A model generated the notes under the pieces. That model saw only the letters and a list, made by a program, of their open reading frames with translations. It was not told where the DNA came from and searched no databases. Position numbers and translations under genes: made by a program. A DNA stretch of 64,000 bases from Micromonospora ureilytica (lineage in GTDB: Bacteria; Actinomycetota; Actinomycetes; Mycobacteriales; Micromonosporaceae): assembly GCF_015751765.1 (NCBI RefSeq), contig NZ_JADOTX010000001.1:2604001-2668000 (forward strand), in the 5' to 3' direction. Positions 8,869 to 18,815 of this stretch are shown here, piece after piece; position 1 is the first letter of the stretch; each line of letters begins with the position of its first letter.

Positions 8869-9606
8869 TCAACCCACGTCGCCGCGGCCGCGCAGGTAGT
8901 CGTGCAGGGCGGCGCTGCCCCGCAGTCGACGCAGGCTACGGGTGTGCAGCTCCTGCTCGCGGCGGCCCAGTTCGGCGCGGACCCGCTGAGCACTGCCGGT
9001 GGTCCGCAGTTCGCCCAGCACCGCCGCGATGATCTCGAACGGGTACGCGCCTCGGCGCAGCAACGCGATGACCTGCGCCGCGCGTAGCTCCGCCTCGTCG
9101 TACACCCGGTAGTTGGTGCCCGGGGTGCGGCCCGGCCGCAGCAGCTCGCGCTCCTCCCACAGACGCAGCTGCGAGGTCCGGACCCCGACCAGGGCGGCGA
9201 CCTCGCCGATGCGGGCGCCGTGGCGTGGCGCGGGCCGGGCCGCCGGTGGACCGGCCAGCACGGTCTCGAACGCGCCGAGCACCCGGCGGATCTCGGCGCG
9301 CTCCCGGTCCAGCTCGGCGTGGCCGCCGTCGAGCGCCGCCAGGGCCGCCGGCAGGTCACCCCCGTGCACCGCCGCCATGATCTCCCGGGTACGGCTCCAG
9401 CCGTGCCCCTCGGCCAACCGCCGCGCCACGGTCAGCGCCCGTGCGTGCTCCGTGGTGAAGATCCGGTAACCGCTCGCGGTGCGGCGCACCGGCGGCAGCA
9501 CCCCCAACTCGACGTAGTTGCGCACCTGCTGCACCGAGATCCCGACGGTGGCCGCCAGGTCCACGGCGCGCAGTCGATCCTTCGAGGCGACGTCCACGCG
9601 AGCCAC
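8869..9606 (-). CDS. MerR-family regulator with two tandem HTH domains
   Basis: 245 residues, GTG start at 9606 close to the divergent promoter region. Two MerR-type winged HTH modules are visible: residues ~12-80 (AVDLAATVGISVQQVRNYVELGVLPP) and ~130-200 (IGEVAALVGVRTSQLRLWEERELLRP). No metal-binding cysteine cluster, so it is a drug-sensing or ligandless type rather than CueR-like. It is divergent from, and probably controls, the UvrA-like gene. Two-HTH MerR proteins paired with UvrA paralogues occur widely in actinomycetes (known pattern; control of this gene is inferred). Confidence 0.9.
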   Translation of the reverse strand: MARVDVASKDRLRAVDLAATVGISVQQVRNYVELGVLPPVRRTASGYRIFTTEHARALTVARRLAEGHGWSRTREIMAAVHGGDLPAALAALDGGHAELDRERAEIRRVLGAFETVLAGPPAARPAPRHGARIGEVAALVGVRTSQLRLWEERELLRPGRTPGTNYRVYDEAELRAAQVIALLRRGAYPFEIIAAVLGELRTTGSAQRVRAELGRREQELHTRSLRRLRGSAALHDYLRGRGDVG

Positions 9607-9764
9607 CGTACCGCTTACGACGTGATTTGAGACTTTACGGGGCGTAGTGCCTTCGTGTGCGCTTGCCGTTCACCAGAAGTATCTACATGAGGATGAATGA
9701 GACAATGGAACCCGCCAGTGCCCGGCGGGGCCAAAGTCCCGCCACAATTCCGTGAAGGGTTCGC
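9607..9764. promoter_or_regulatory. Divergent control region of the MerR / UvrA-like pair
   Basis: 158 bp, more AT-rich than its surroundings. An inverted repeat TACG-GGG-CGTA lies at 9636-9646, just inside the region from the MerR start; this is a plausible MerR operator. A GAAGGG ribosome binding site lies 5 nt before the UvrA-like ATG. I could not assign -35/-10 boxes with confidence. Confidence 0.45.
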
Positions 9765-12059
<2,295 letters not shown>

Positions 12060-12228
12060 ACCGCTGCCCCGCTACCGGCCGGAGCACAGCAGCGACGGGC
12101 GCGCCGTGGTCCGGCGGTGCCAGCGGCGGCGGTCGGCTGACGCGGCGTCACGGGTGGCTGGTACGAGCGGCGGCGGTCTGGCGGCGATCAGGCGGCGGCG
12201 GTCTGGCCGGCAGCCGCCGGCGGCAGCG

Positions 12229-12648
12229 TCAGGGGACGCGGCGCAGCCAACGCCGCTGCCAGGGGGTCTCCACCGCCTTCGGGTGGTAGCCGGCCCGCAC
12301 CCATGGCACCGCCCGCTCGACCGGCAGACCGTCGAGGATCGCCAGCGCGGCCAGGGCCGTTCCGGTACGACCCACCCCACCCCGACAGGCCACCTCGACA
12401 CGTTGACCGTCGTGGGCGCGTCGCAGCGCCTCCCGCAGGGCGTCGAGGGCTTCGGCGCGGTCGAGCGGCACCCAGAAATCGGGCCACCGGATCCGACGGT
12501 GCGGCCAGGCCGGCTCCGCACCAGGTGCCAGCAGCACGGCGAAGTCGGCGGGCGAGGTCACGGCAGCGACGCGGCGTCCGCGCACCGTCGCCCCACTGGG
12601 GAGTACGAGTACGCCCGACTGCTCGGACCACGGCTGCGCGTCAGTCAT
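12229..12648 (-). CDS. Cysteine-based protein tyrosine/dual-specificity phosphatase-like protein
   Basis: 139 residues from the ATG at 12648. The P-loop CX5R motif is Cys88 to Arg94 (ACRGGVGRTGTAL), with a candidate general-acid Asp57 in RWPDFW, and the C-terminal region conserved in this small actinobacterial family (AVPWVRAGYHPKAVETPWQ). It should hydrolyse phosphoproteins or other phosphomonoesters in the cytoplasm. Convergent with the UvrA-like gene; 170 bp lie between them with no clear terminator. Confidence 0.85.
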   Translation of the reverse strand: MTDAQPWSEQSGVLVLPSGATVRGRRVAAVTSPADFAVLLAPGAEPAWPHRRIRWPDFWVPLDRAEALDALREALRRAHDGQRVEVACRGGVGRTGTALAALAILDGLPVERAVPWVRAGYHPKAVETPWQRRWLRRVP

Positions 12649-12913
12649 CCGGACATTGTGCCGCGACGCTCTGACTGATGAGCACAGACACCGCCGCCCC
12701 CGGCCGGTGGGCCGGGGGCGGCGCTGGTGTCGGTGTGCAGGTCGCCTCTCGGCGAGTGGCACGACGCGGCTCCAGCCGAACGGTATTCCGCGAGGGCGAT
12801 ATTAGGTGAGGCCCGGGGACACTGAGTCACACCGACACCCTCCACAACCAGCCCACCCCCAACGTTGTTCCCGCACCCACCCCGGCCGCCGCACCCTAGC
12901 GGCGGCGGGCGGC

Positions 12914-13073
12914 GGCCCGGCAAGGCCGCGGCCCGGCAAGGCCGCGGCCCGGCAAGGCCGCGGCCCGGCAAGGCCGCGGCCCGGCAAGGCCGCGGCCCGG
13001 CAAGGCCGCGGCCCGGCAAGGCCGCGGCCCGGCAAGGCCGCGGCCCGGCAAGGCCGCGGCCCGGCAAGGCCGC
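12914..13073. repeat. Ten exact tandem copies of a 16-bp GC unit
   Basis: Unit GGCCCGGCAAGGCCGC repeated ten times without a mismatch, then a partial copy. Joined units create the 10-bp palindrome GGCCGCGGCC every 16 bp, so the strand can form multiple hairpins. All frames through it stay open and would give Ala/Arg/Gly/Pro repeats, but there is no ribosome binding site and I do not call a gene. The exactness suggests recent expansion by slippage or unequal crossing-over. Confidence 0.95.
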
Positions 13074-13084
13074 GGCCCGTGGCC

Positions 13085-13169
13085 GGGGCCGGGGGCCGGG
13101 GGCCGGGGGCCGGGGGCCGGGGGCCGGGGGCCGGGGGCCGGGGGCCGGTGGCCGGGGGCCGGGGGCCGG
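13085..13169. repeat. Seven-bp G-rich tandem repeat (GGGGGCC-type), G-quadruplex-prone
   Basis: About twelve head-to-tail copies of a GGGGGCC unit with two GTGGCC variants. Runs of four to five G every seven bases on the + strand meet the usual pattern for intramolecular G-quadruplexes. Directly follows the 16-bp array. Confidence 0.9.
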
Positions 13170-13294
13170 TGGCGCACCGCGTTGCCGCACCGTCGGATGT
13201 TCCACCGCCGGGTCCCATCGCTGTGCCGCGCGGATCGCCCTCATCACCACGACACCCCACGCCACGCCGCGCCGCGCTTCGGTCCGGTTCCGCG

Positions 13295-13343
13295 AGATCT
13301 TGGACAGTTTCCGTTCGCGCGGAACGGAAACTGTCCAAGATCT
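13295..13343. repeat. Perfect 22-bp inverted repeat with 5-nt loop
   Basis: Arms of 22 bp, perfect, starting AGATCTTGGACAGTTTCC and separated by GCGCG. Its core GATCTTG-(GA)-CAGTT-CCG resembles the start of the inverted repeat at 62044, so it may belong to a dispersed palindromic family. It lies between the GC arrays and the SLT-like gene and could also act as a strong terminator-like hairpin. Confidence 0.9.
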
Positions 13344-13443
13344 ACGGGCAACGACCACCCGGACCGCGCCATCCGCTTACGCCGGGCACCGGGCCGCGCG
13401 GCGTCCGCAGCCAGCACCATGTACCTGCCGCAGGAAGCGGAAA

Positions 13444-13489
13444 GGCCGCTGGCCGGCACCCCCAGGTTACGGAGTGCCGGCCAGCGGCC
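13444..13489 (-). terminator. Strong hairpin downstream of the SLT-like gene
   Basis: Perfect 16-bp stem (GGCCGCTGGCCGGCAC and its complement) with a 14-nt loop, 77 bp beyond the stop codon of the leftward SLT-like gene. No U tract. The most likely terminator for that gene. Confidence 0.65.
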
Positions 13490-13565
13490 GGTGTCGTGCG
13501 GCGGTGCTCCCTCGCGGGCGCGGTGGCACGTTGGTGCTGGCGTGCGGGTGGTGCGGTCTCGCGTG

Positions 13566-14126
13566 TCAGCTGTTCCAGTGCTGGGTGACGAGGTCGGTGG
13601 CCTGCTGCTCCCACTGGGCGTAGGCGTCCGGGTAGGCGGAGACCTGGACGGTCTGCGCGGCCTGGGTCAGCGGCATGTCCTGCCAGCCGTCAACCTGCTT
13701 GAGGCCCTTCAGGAACGCGGTCGTCGAGTAGGCGGGGTCGGTGATCTGCTCCGGCGTGCCCCAACCCGAGCTCGGGCGCTGCTGGAACAGGCCCAGCGAG
13801 TCGTGGTCGTTCATGTCGCCGAGGTGACCCAGGTTCTCCAGCTTCGACTCCTGCAGGCTCGTCGCGATGGAGATGACCGCGGCCCGCTCAGGCAGACCCG
13901 CCTTCTTCGTTGCGGCGATGATCGCCTTGACGTTGGCGGTCTGCTCGTCGTTGAGGCTGATGTGGGACTGGTCGCCCTGCGGCTTCGGCGCCGCCGACTG
14001 CACGGCCACCGCGACCGGCTTAGCGTCAACCGGGTTGGCGTGGGCGGCGATCGGACCGGCGAACACACCACCGGCGAACGCCAGACCAGCAACAGACAGC
14101 ATGCTCTTACGCATAATCGTGTTCAT
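13566..14126 (-). CDS. Secreted SLT/lysozyme-like cell-wall protein
   Basis: 186 residues from the ATG at 14126, with AAGGAG 7 nt upstream. Residues 1-35 are a signal peptide (hydrophobic core SVAGLAFAGGVFAG, cleavage near AHA). The conserved region (AAVISIATSLQESKLENLGH, DSLGLFQQRPSSGWGT, DAYAQWEQQA) matches a secreted actinobacterial family with a lytic-transglycosylase-like pattern; Glu in LQES is the candidate catalytic acid. It probably cuts or binds peptidoglycan. Three promoter-like boxes stand upstream (14279-14486) and a strong hairpin follows. Function is by resemblance only; some databases give misleading names to this family. Confidence 0.75.
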   Translation of the reverse strand: MNTIMRKSMLSVAGLAFAGGVFAGPIAAHANPVDAKPVAVAVQSAAPKPQGDQSHISLNDEQTANVKAIIAATKKAGLPERAAVISIATSLQESKLENLGHLGDMNDHDSLGLFQQRPSSGWGTPEQITDPAYSTTAFLKGLKQVDGWQDMPLTQAAQTVQVSAYPDAYAQWEQQATDLVTQHWNS

Positions 14127-14278
14127 GGGGGTAGCTCCTTCGGGGGTAGAACACCCAACCCGCCAACGGGGGCGGCGGCAAGGGTGTGAGCACCTCGTCC
14201 GGCGCTGCACTAACAAGGGGAAAGTCTTTGGGGTCGGCGACCTGCGAGCGGGGGGCTCGTGGCGCCGGGTCCATGTGT

Positions 14279-14304
14279 AACGACCGGGGGGCCGGGGTCA
14301 TTCC
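14279..14304 (-). promoter_or_regulatory. Promoter-like box A: GGAAT-N18-GTT (ECF/sigma-R type)
   Basis: On the minus strand GGAAT, exactly 18 nt, then GTT within GGTCGTTACA. It matches the Streptomyces sigma-R consensus (GGAAT-N18-GTT). It points at the SLT-like gene and would give a ~145-nt leader. Confidence 0.55.
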
Positions 14305-14368
14305 GGGGTTGGCCCATCCATCGGCACCCTCGTCGTGGCGGTGCCCGTCGGTCGTTCGTGGGGACTGT

Positions 14369-14394
14369 AACGACCGGGTGGAGGCCGGCATTCC
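14369..14394 (-). promoter_or_regulatory. Promoter-like box B: GGAAT-N18-GTT
   Basis: Second copy, same strand, same 18-nt spacing and same GGTCGTTACA at the -10 side. It lies 90 bp upstream of box A; the spacer sequence differs from box A, so only the two boxes are conserved. Confidence 0.55.
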
Positions 14395-14460
14395 AGCCTG
14401 CGCGACAAGCCCTCAGGGGCCGGGCGGCGGGTCGGTGGTGCTGCGATCGTCAGGGTATGT

Positions 14461-14486
14461 AACGACCCCGGCCCGGCCATGATTCC
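14461..14486 (-). promoter_or_regulatory. Promoter-like box C: GGAAT-N18-GTT
   Basis: Third copy, same strand, exactly 18 nt between GGAAT and GTT, again GGTCGTTACA. It lies 92 bp upstream of box B. Confidence 0.55.
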
Positions 14487-14591
14487 GGCCCACGGGTGCG
14501 ACCGGTCACCACCCATAAACACCCACCACCGGACAAACCACCCACCCACGCCGGACCACGACGGCGCGAATCGGCCCACACCACACGATCC

Positions 14592-14656
14592 ACTCGGGTT
14601 CACGGAAGTCGCGGTGTCCCGGACGCCCGGACACCGCGACTTCATGAAACCCGAGT
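14592..14656. terminator. 65-nt hairpin between the response regulator gene and the promoter array
   Basis: Arms of 28 nt (ACTCGGGTT...AAGTCGCGGTGTCC and complement) with a short mismatched bulge of about five positions and a 9-nt loop. It lies 72 bp past the stop of the leftward response regulator, so it probably terminates the two-component operon and insulates the promoter array. It may also be a dispersed repeat. Confidence 0.7.
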
Positions 14657-14727
14657 CGATCATGCCGGCCCCGGCCCCCGCCCGCGGGACCAGCTGCGCG
14701 GGACCGACCTCTGGTCGGCTGGGCGTG

Positions 14728-15372
14728 TCAGGTGTCCAGGTAGCGCAGGATGGCCAGGATTCTCCGGCTGTAGCCGGTCGTGTGAGCGAGGTCGAGTTTG
14801 TCGAAGATGGCGTTGACATGCTTCTCGACCGCGCTCTGCGATACGTGCAGCCGCTGGGCGATGGCGAGGTTCGTGTGCCCCTGGGCCATCTCGTGCAGTA
14901 CGTCCCGTTCCCGGGGAGTGAGCCGACCGAGCGGGTCGGGCCGCTCCGAGCCGGCCACCACCTGACGGATCACCTCCGGGTCGAGGGCGGTGCCTCCGGC
15001 GGCGACCCGGTCGAGTGCGTCGAGGAAGTCGTCGACCTGGGCGACCCGGTCCTTGAGCAGGTAGCCGACCCCCTCGGGGCGGTCCGCGAGCAGCCGCCCG
15101 GCGTAACGCCGCTCCACGTACTGGGAGAGCACGAGCACGCCGGTGTCGGGCCAGCGACGACGGATCTCCAGGGCGGCCCGCAGCCCGTCATCGGTGTGGG
15201 TGGGTGGCATCCGGACGTCGGTGACGACCACGTCGGGACGTGATCGTCCGACCGCCTCGACGAGCTGGTCGGCGGTCCCGACCGCCGCGAGTACCTGGTG
15301 GTCCTCGTCGGCGAGCAGCCGCGTCAAGCCCTCCCGGAGCAGCGTCGAGTCTTCGGCGAGGACTAGCCGCAC
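14728..15372 (-). CDS. NarL/LuxR-family response regulator
   Basis: 214 residues. Receiver domain 1-120 with the phosphoacceptor Asp52 (VVVTDVRMPP) and acidic pocket residues near AEDS; a LuxR-type HTH at ~150-195 (LTPRERDVLHEMAQGHTNLA then IAQRLHVSQSAVEKHV). Its ATG lies inside the last codons of the upstream histidine kinase (10-nt overlap), so the pair is translationally coupled and surely works together. A long hairpin follows. Targets are unknown; genes upstream or downstream of such pairs are often transporters or envelope genes, and DedA lies next upstream. Confidence 0.95.
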   Translation of the reverse strand: MRLVLAEDSTLLREGLTRLLADEDHQVLAAVGTADQLVEAVGRSRPDVVVTDVRMPPTHTDDGLRAALEIRRRWPDTGVLVLSQYVERRYAGRLLADRPEGVGYLLKDRVAQVDDFLDALDRVAAGGTALDPEVIRQVVAGSERPDPLGRLTPRERDVLHEMAQGHTNLAIAQRLHVSQSAVEKHVNAIFDKLDLAHTTGYSRRILAILRYLDT

Positions 15373-16523
15373 GGCAACTCCGCCAGGACGGTCGTCGGAC
15401 CACCGGCCGGGCTGGTGACCAGCAGCCGGCCGTCCAGAGCGGCGACCCGTCGCGCCAGCCCGGACAACCCGCGTCCGGTCGGCTCCGCCCCGCCGACGCC
15501 GTCATCGTGTACGCGCATCCGGATCCACCCATCCCGTACGCCGATATCGACAGTGACCAGGGTAGCGGCGGCGTGTTTCGCGGCGTTGGTGAGCGCCTCG
15601 CAGGCCACGAAGTACAGCACCGTCTCGACCTGCCGCTCGGGGCGGACCGGCAGCTCGCAGCGGATCCGCACCGGCACCTCGGATCCGCGGGCGACGATGG
15701 CCAGGACCTCGCCCAGATCGCTGTCGTCCAGCGCTGACGGGTAGACCCGCCACGCCACCTCGCGCAACTCTTCGATGGCCCGCTGCACATCCTCGTGTGC
15801 CTGCGCGAGCAGTGCGTGTGTGCGGTCGGTGTCGCGGGCGCGCCGGGCCCGGCCGAGCAGCATGCCGAGGGCGACCAGCCGCTGTTGGAGGCCGTCATGC
15901 AGATCGCGTTCGATGCGTTGCCGTTCGGCGTCGACGGCGGCGATGACCCCGGCTCGGCTGGCGGTCAGCTCGTGGACGCGCCGCGTCAGCTCCGCCCGAC
16001 TTCCCGGGCCGAGGAGTCGTCGCGCCAGCCGGATGTCCAGCGCGGCGATACTGGCAACGGCCTGAACGTTGAGCAGTAGCAGCACCGCCCCGACGGCGAT
16101 CTGGGACAGGGCGTCGAGAACTGTCAGCTCTCCGCGCACCGCCGCGCGCAGCACGATCCCGGCCAGCACCACGCCGACGCCGAGCACGGCGTACGCCAGC
16201 AGGCCGAGCGTGCCGGGTAACAGTCGGGCGGCCAGGTAGCCGATCTGCCGCCGGGTCGCCACGGTGTTCGGCGCGGGCAGATCCTCTGCGGCGAGCAGCC
16301 CGGCGAGGCGGCGATGTTCCATCCGCACCAGCCGCCCCCCGTACCGGTCGGTCAGGCCAGCAACCCGACGGCCGGCCGCAGGCGCTACTGCGCGCACGCT
16401 GGATGCGACGGCCGCGACGGCGAGGAAGGCGAGCTCGACGGCGGCCGTCGCGATGCCGACGGCGACGCCGAGCGGCAGCCGGAGCCGGAGCCACCACCTG
16501 CCGGTTCGCCGCTCCCCCACCAT
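15363..16523 (-). CDS. Membrane sensor histidine kinase (NarL-partner, HisKA_3 type)
   Basis: 386 residues from the ATG at 16523 (AAGGGGG 5-6 nt upstream). An N-terminal membrane region with about four helices (~10-45 and ~100-165) and an intervening cytoplasmic-like stretch, then a HisKA_3 dimerization domain with the phospho-His in ERDLHDGLQQR (~residue 217) and a HATPase_c domain with N-box EALTNAAKHA and G-box DDGVGG. Autophosphorylates and passes phosphate to the coupled response regulator. No extracellular sensing domain is visible, so the signal may be membrane state. Confidence 0.94.
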   Translation of the reverse strand: MVGERRTGRWWLRLRLPLGVAVGIATAAVELAFLAVAAVASSVRAVAPAAGRRVAGLTDRYGGRLVRMEHRRLAGLLAAEDLPAPNTVATRRQIGYLAARLLPGTLGLLAYAVLGVGVVLAGIVLRAAVRGELTVLDALSQIAVGAVLLLLNVQAVASIAALDIRLARRLLGPGSRAELTRRVHELTASRAGVIAAVDAERQRIERDLHDGLQQRLVALGMLLGRARRARDTDRTHALLAQAHEDVQRAIEELREVAWRVYPSALDDSDLGEVLAIVARGSEVPVRIRCELPVRPERQVETVLYFVACEALTNAAKHAAATLVTVDIGVRDGWIRMRVHDDGVGGAEPTGRGLSGLARRVAALDGRLLVTSPAGGPTTVLAELPCG

Positions 16524-16635
16524 CTCGCCCCCTTCCGCACCGAGTCTGTTCCCCCTGTTCTGCGTCATCTGACCCGCCCGCACGTGACCCCGGGGTGGCG
16601 TGGGCGTGCGGGGTGAAGTAGAGAAGACGGACTGA

Positions 16636-17418
16636 CTAGCGCTCGTCCGAGGCCCACGATCCGCTTCGGTAGAGGGTGCCGCGACCGCCCGGGTCGGGCA
16701 TCCCGTTCAGCGCGCTCTGCTCGGGTTCGGTCGGCTCGGGGTTCCGCGCGGCGCGGCGGGCTTTCAGCACGCGGGACCCGACGAACCAGGCGACCGCCGC
16801 CACGCTGACCACGATCACCACCTTCTGGAGTGTGCCGACGTAGCCCTCGACGAGGTGCCAGTTGTCGCCGAGCAGATAGCCGGCGAGCACGAACGTCGTG
16901 TTCCAGATCAGGCTGCCCAGCGTGGTGTAGAGCAGGAACGTTGTCACCGGCATCCGCTCCACGCCGGCCGGAATCGAGATCAGGCTCCGGAAGATCGGGA
17001 TCATCCGACCGAAGAAGACGGCTTTCACACCGTGCCGCAGGAACCACGCCTCGGTCCGGTCCACGTCGCTGAGCTTCACCAGTGGGAGTCGGGCCACGAT
17101 GGCGCGCATCCGGTCGCGCCCCAGCGCCGCGCCGATCAGGTAGAGCGCGAGCGCGCCCACCACCGAGCCCAGCGTGGTCCAGAAGATCGCACCGACCAGA
17201 CTCATCCGGCCCTGCGCGGCGACGAACCCGGCCAGCGGCAGGATCACCTCGCTGGGGATCGGCGGGAAGAGGTTCTCCAACGCCACCGCCAGGCCGGCAC
17301 CCGGCCCGCCGAGTCGTTCCACCAGGTCAGTGACGTAGCCGACCATCCCGTCCTGCGGTGGTTCCGCTGCGGCGGAGGGGGTTCCGGTGGCGAACACGGC
17401 GTGGGACGTTCGAATCAT
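16636..17418 (-). CDS. DedA-family membrane protein
   Basis: 260 residues. DedA/VTT domain from ~28 to 200, with LENLFPPIPSEVILPLAGF, FWTTLGSVVGALALYLIG, the GRMIPIFRSLISIPAGVERM re-entrant loop motif and a final helix near 205-225; the last ~35 residues are a polar cytoplasmic tail. DedA proteins are linked to lipid carrier flipping (undecaprenyl phosphate, phosphatidylethanolamine) and proton-dependent membrane homeostasis. The start codon overlaps the start of the divergent nitrilase-like gene by two bases. Confidence 0.94.
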   Translation of the reverse strand: MIRTSHAVFATGTPSAAAEPPQDGMVGYVTDLVERLGGPGAGLAVALENLFPPIPSEVILPLAGFVAAQGRMSLVGAIFWTTLGSVVGALALYLIGAALGRDRMRAIVARLPLVKLSDVDRTEAWFLRHGVKAVFFGRMIPIFRSLISIPAGVERMPVTTFLLYTTLGSLIWNTTFVLAGYLLGDNWHLVEGYVGTLQKVVIVVSVAAVAWFVGSRVLKARRAARNPEPTEPEQSALNGMPDPGGRGTLYRSGSWASDER

Positions 17419-18232
17419 GCGCCCACGTTACGAAGTCATCCTGAGAGTCGACCATGAGGCCGACCACCCGACCGCGCGGGCCGACCACACCGGCGGGGGT
17501 GCGGAAAACCGCACCCCGTTGCGGCTCGCAGTGGTGCAGCCACCGTGCGTACCCCTTGATGTCGCGGAGAACGCGCGGGCGCACGCCGCCGCGGTCCGCG
17601 CGGCGCGCGCCCGGGTGGTGGTCTTTCCGGAGCTGTCGCTGACCGGGTACGAGTTGGACGCGCCGGTCGTGTCGGTCGACGACCCGCGGTTGGCGCCGCT
17701 GGTCGAGGCGTGCGCCGAGGCGAACGCGCTGGCCCTGGTCGGTGCGCCGGTCGCGGGCGACCACATCGCGATGCTGGCGGTGACCGGCGGCGGTGCGACT
17801 GTGGCGTACCGGAAAATGTGGCTGGGGGACGCGGAGGCCCGCCGGTTCCGGCCCGGCGACGCGCCGGTCGTGCTCGATGTGGACGGTTGGCGGGTGGGGT
17901 TGGCGATCTGCAAGGACACCGGCGTGGCCGCGCACGCGGAGCGGACCGCCGCGCTCGGGATCGACGTGTACGCGGCGGGCGTCCTGGAGTCGGCCCGCGA
18001 CACCACAGTGACGGACCGGCGGGCGCACCGGATCGCCACCGCCCACCGGGTCTGGGTGGCGGTGGCCAGCTTCGCCGGGTCGACCGGCGGTGGCTACACC
18101 GAGGCGGCGGGCCGGTCGGGTGTCTGGACGCCGGACGGCGAGGTGTACGCCCGCGCGGGCACCGACCCGGGCGAGTCGGTAAGCGTCAGCCTCACTCGGC
18201 CCGACCGTGGCGGCGACGGGCGCGGTCCATGA
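17417..18232 (+). CDS. Carbon-nitrogen hydrolase (nitrilase superfamily)
   Basis: About 271 residues from the ATG at 17417; a slightly earlier ATG at 17387 is also possible, and the conserved domain starts only ~35 residues in. The Glu-Lys-Cys triad is visible in VVVFPELSLTGYE, VAYRKMWLGD and VGLAICKDTGVAAHA. The superfamily hydrolyses amide or nitrile C-N bonds; the substrate cannot be read from sequence. It is head-to-head with dedA with overlapping starts, so both must share a very compact promoter region or start within each other. Confidence 0.9.
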   Translation: MRPRYEVILRVDHEADHPTARADHTGGGAENRTPLRLAVVQPPCVPLDVAENARAHAAAVRAARARVVVFPELSLTGYELDAPVVSVDDPRLAPLVEACAEANALALVGAPVAGDHIAMLAVTGGGATVAYRKMWLGDAEARRFRPGDAPVVLDVDGWRVGLAICKDTGVAAHAERTAALGIDVYAAGVLESARDTTVTDRRAHRIATAHRVWVAVASFAGSTGGGYTEAAGRSGVWTPDGEVYARAGTDPGESVSVSLTRPDRGGDGRGP

Positions 18233-18271
18233 GTGTTTGCGCGCCGGCGGTGACCTTGAAATGCTTCGGGG

Positions 18272-18772
18272 ATGACCTCCTTTCCGGGGACCTTCGCCGA
18301 TGATGTCGTCGGCCAGTCAGCTCAGACGCAGTTCGAGGCGTTCATCGACGAGCACCGCAGAGCGCTCAACGGCTACCTGGACGGGCTGACCGAGGAGCAG
18401 GCGCGCCGATCGTTGGTGCCGTCCCGGACCACGCTGCTGGGTCTGGTGAAGCACGCCACGTTCGTGGAGAAGGTCTGGTTCGACGAGGCCGTCACGTGTC
18501 GGTCCCGGGCCGAGATCGGCCTCCCGGCCACGCCGGACGAGTCGTTCATCCTGGACGACGGCGACACGATCGCCACCATCCAGCGCGCACACCGGGAAGC
18601 CTGCGAAGCCTCCCGCCGCGCCGCGTCCACCCTGGGCCTCGACGACCTGCTTCGTGGCAACCGGCGCGGCCCGCTGCCGCTGCGCTGGGTCTACCTGCAC
18701 GTGCTGCGCGAGCTTGCCCAGCACTGCGGGCACGCGGAGATCCTGCGCGAGCAGATCCTGGCCGCCGAATAG
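18272..18772 (+). CDS. DinB-fold protein (DUF664)
   Basis: 166 residues of four-helix DinB type with three metal-ligand candidates: His in LVKHATFVEKVWF and the HxxxH pair in ELAQHCGHAEILREQI. DUF664/DinB proteins are often thiol- (mycothiol-)dependent transferases or hydrolases in actinomycetes; that activity is inferred from the family. It follows the nitrilase-like gene by 39 nt, so the two may form an operon. Confidence 0.9.
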   Translation: MTSFPGTFADDVVGQSAQTQFEAFIDEHRRALNGYLDGLTEEQARRSLVPSRTTLLGLVKHATFVEKVWFDEAVTCRSRAEIGLPATPDESFILDDGDTIATIQRAHREACEASRRAASTLGLDDLLRGNRRGPLPLRWVYLHVLRELAQHCGHAEILREQILAAE

Positions 18773-18815
18773 CATCGCCGCATGCCCGAGCCGGTCGCAT
18801 CGGGCGCGGGTTGGG

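Noticed and set aside
12914..13073. CRISPR-like repetition
   Set aside because: Units are contiguous with no unique spacers, and no cas genes occur in the window.
12806..13588. Open frames through the tandem repeats giving Ala/Arg/Gly/Pro repeat proteins
   Set aside because: All frames are open because the repeats contain no stop codons; there is no start signal and no non-repeat domain. Not called as a gene.
14127..14260. c-di-AMP (ydaO-type) riboswitch upstream of the SLT-like gene
   Set aside because: Such riboswitches often precede actinomycete cell-wall lytic genes, but I could not find the conserved GGGGTGAAT-type segments in the leader.
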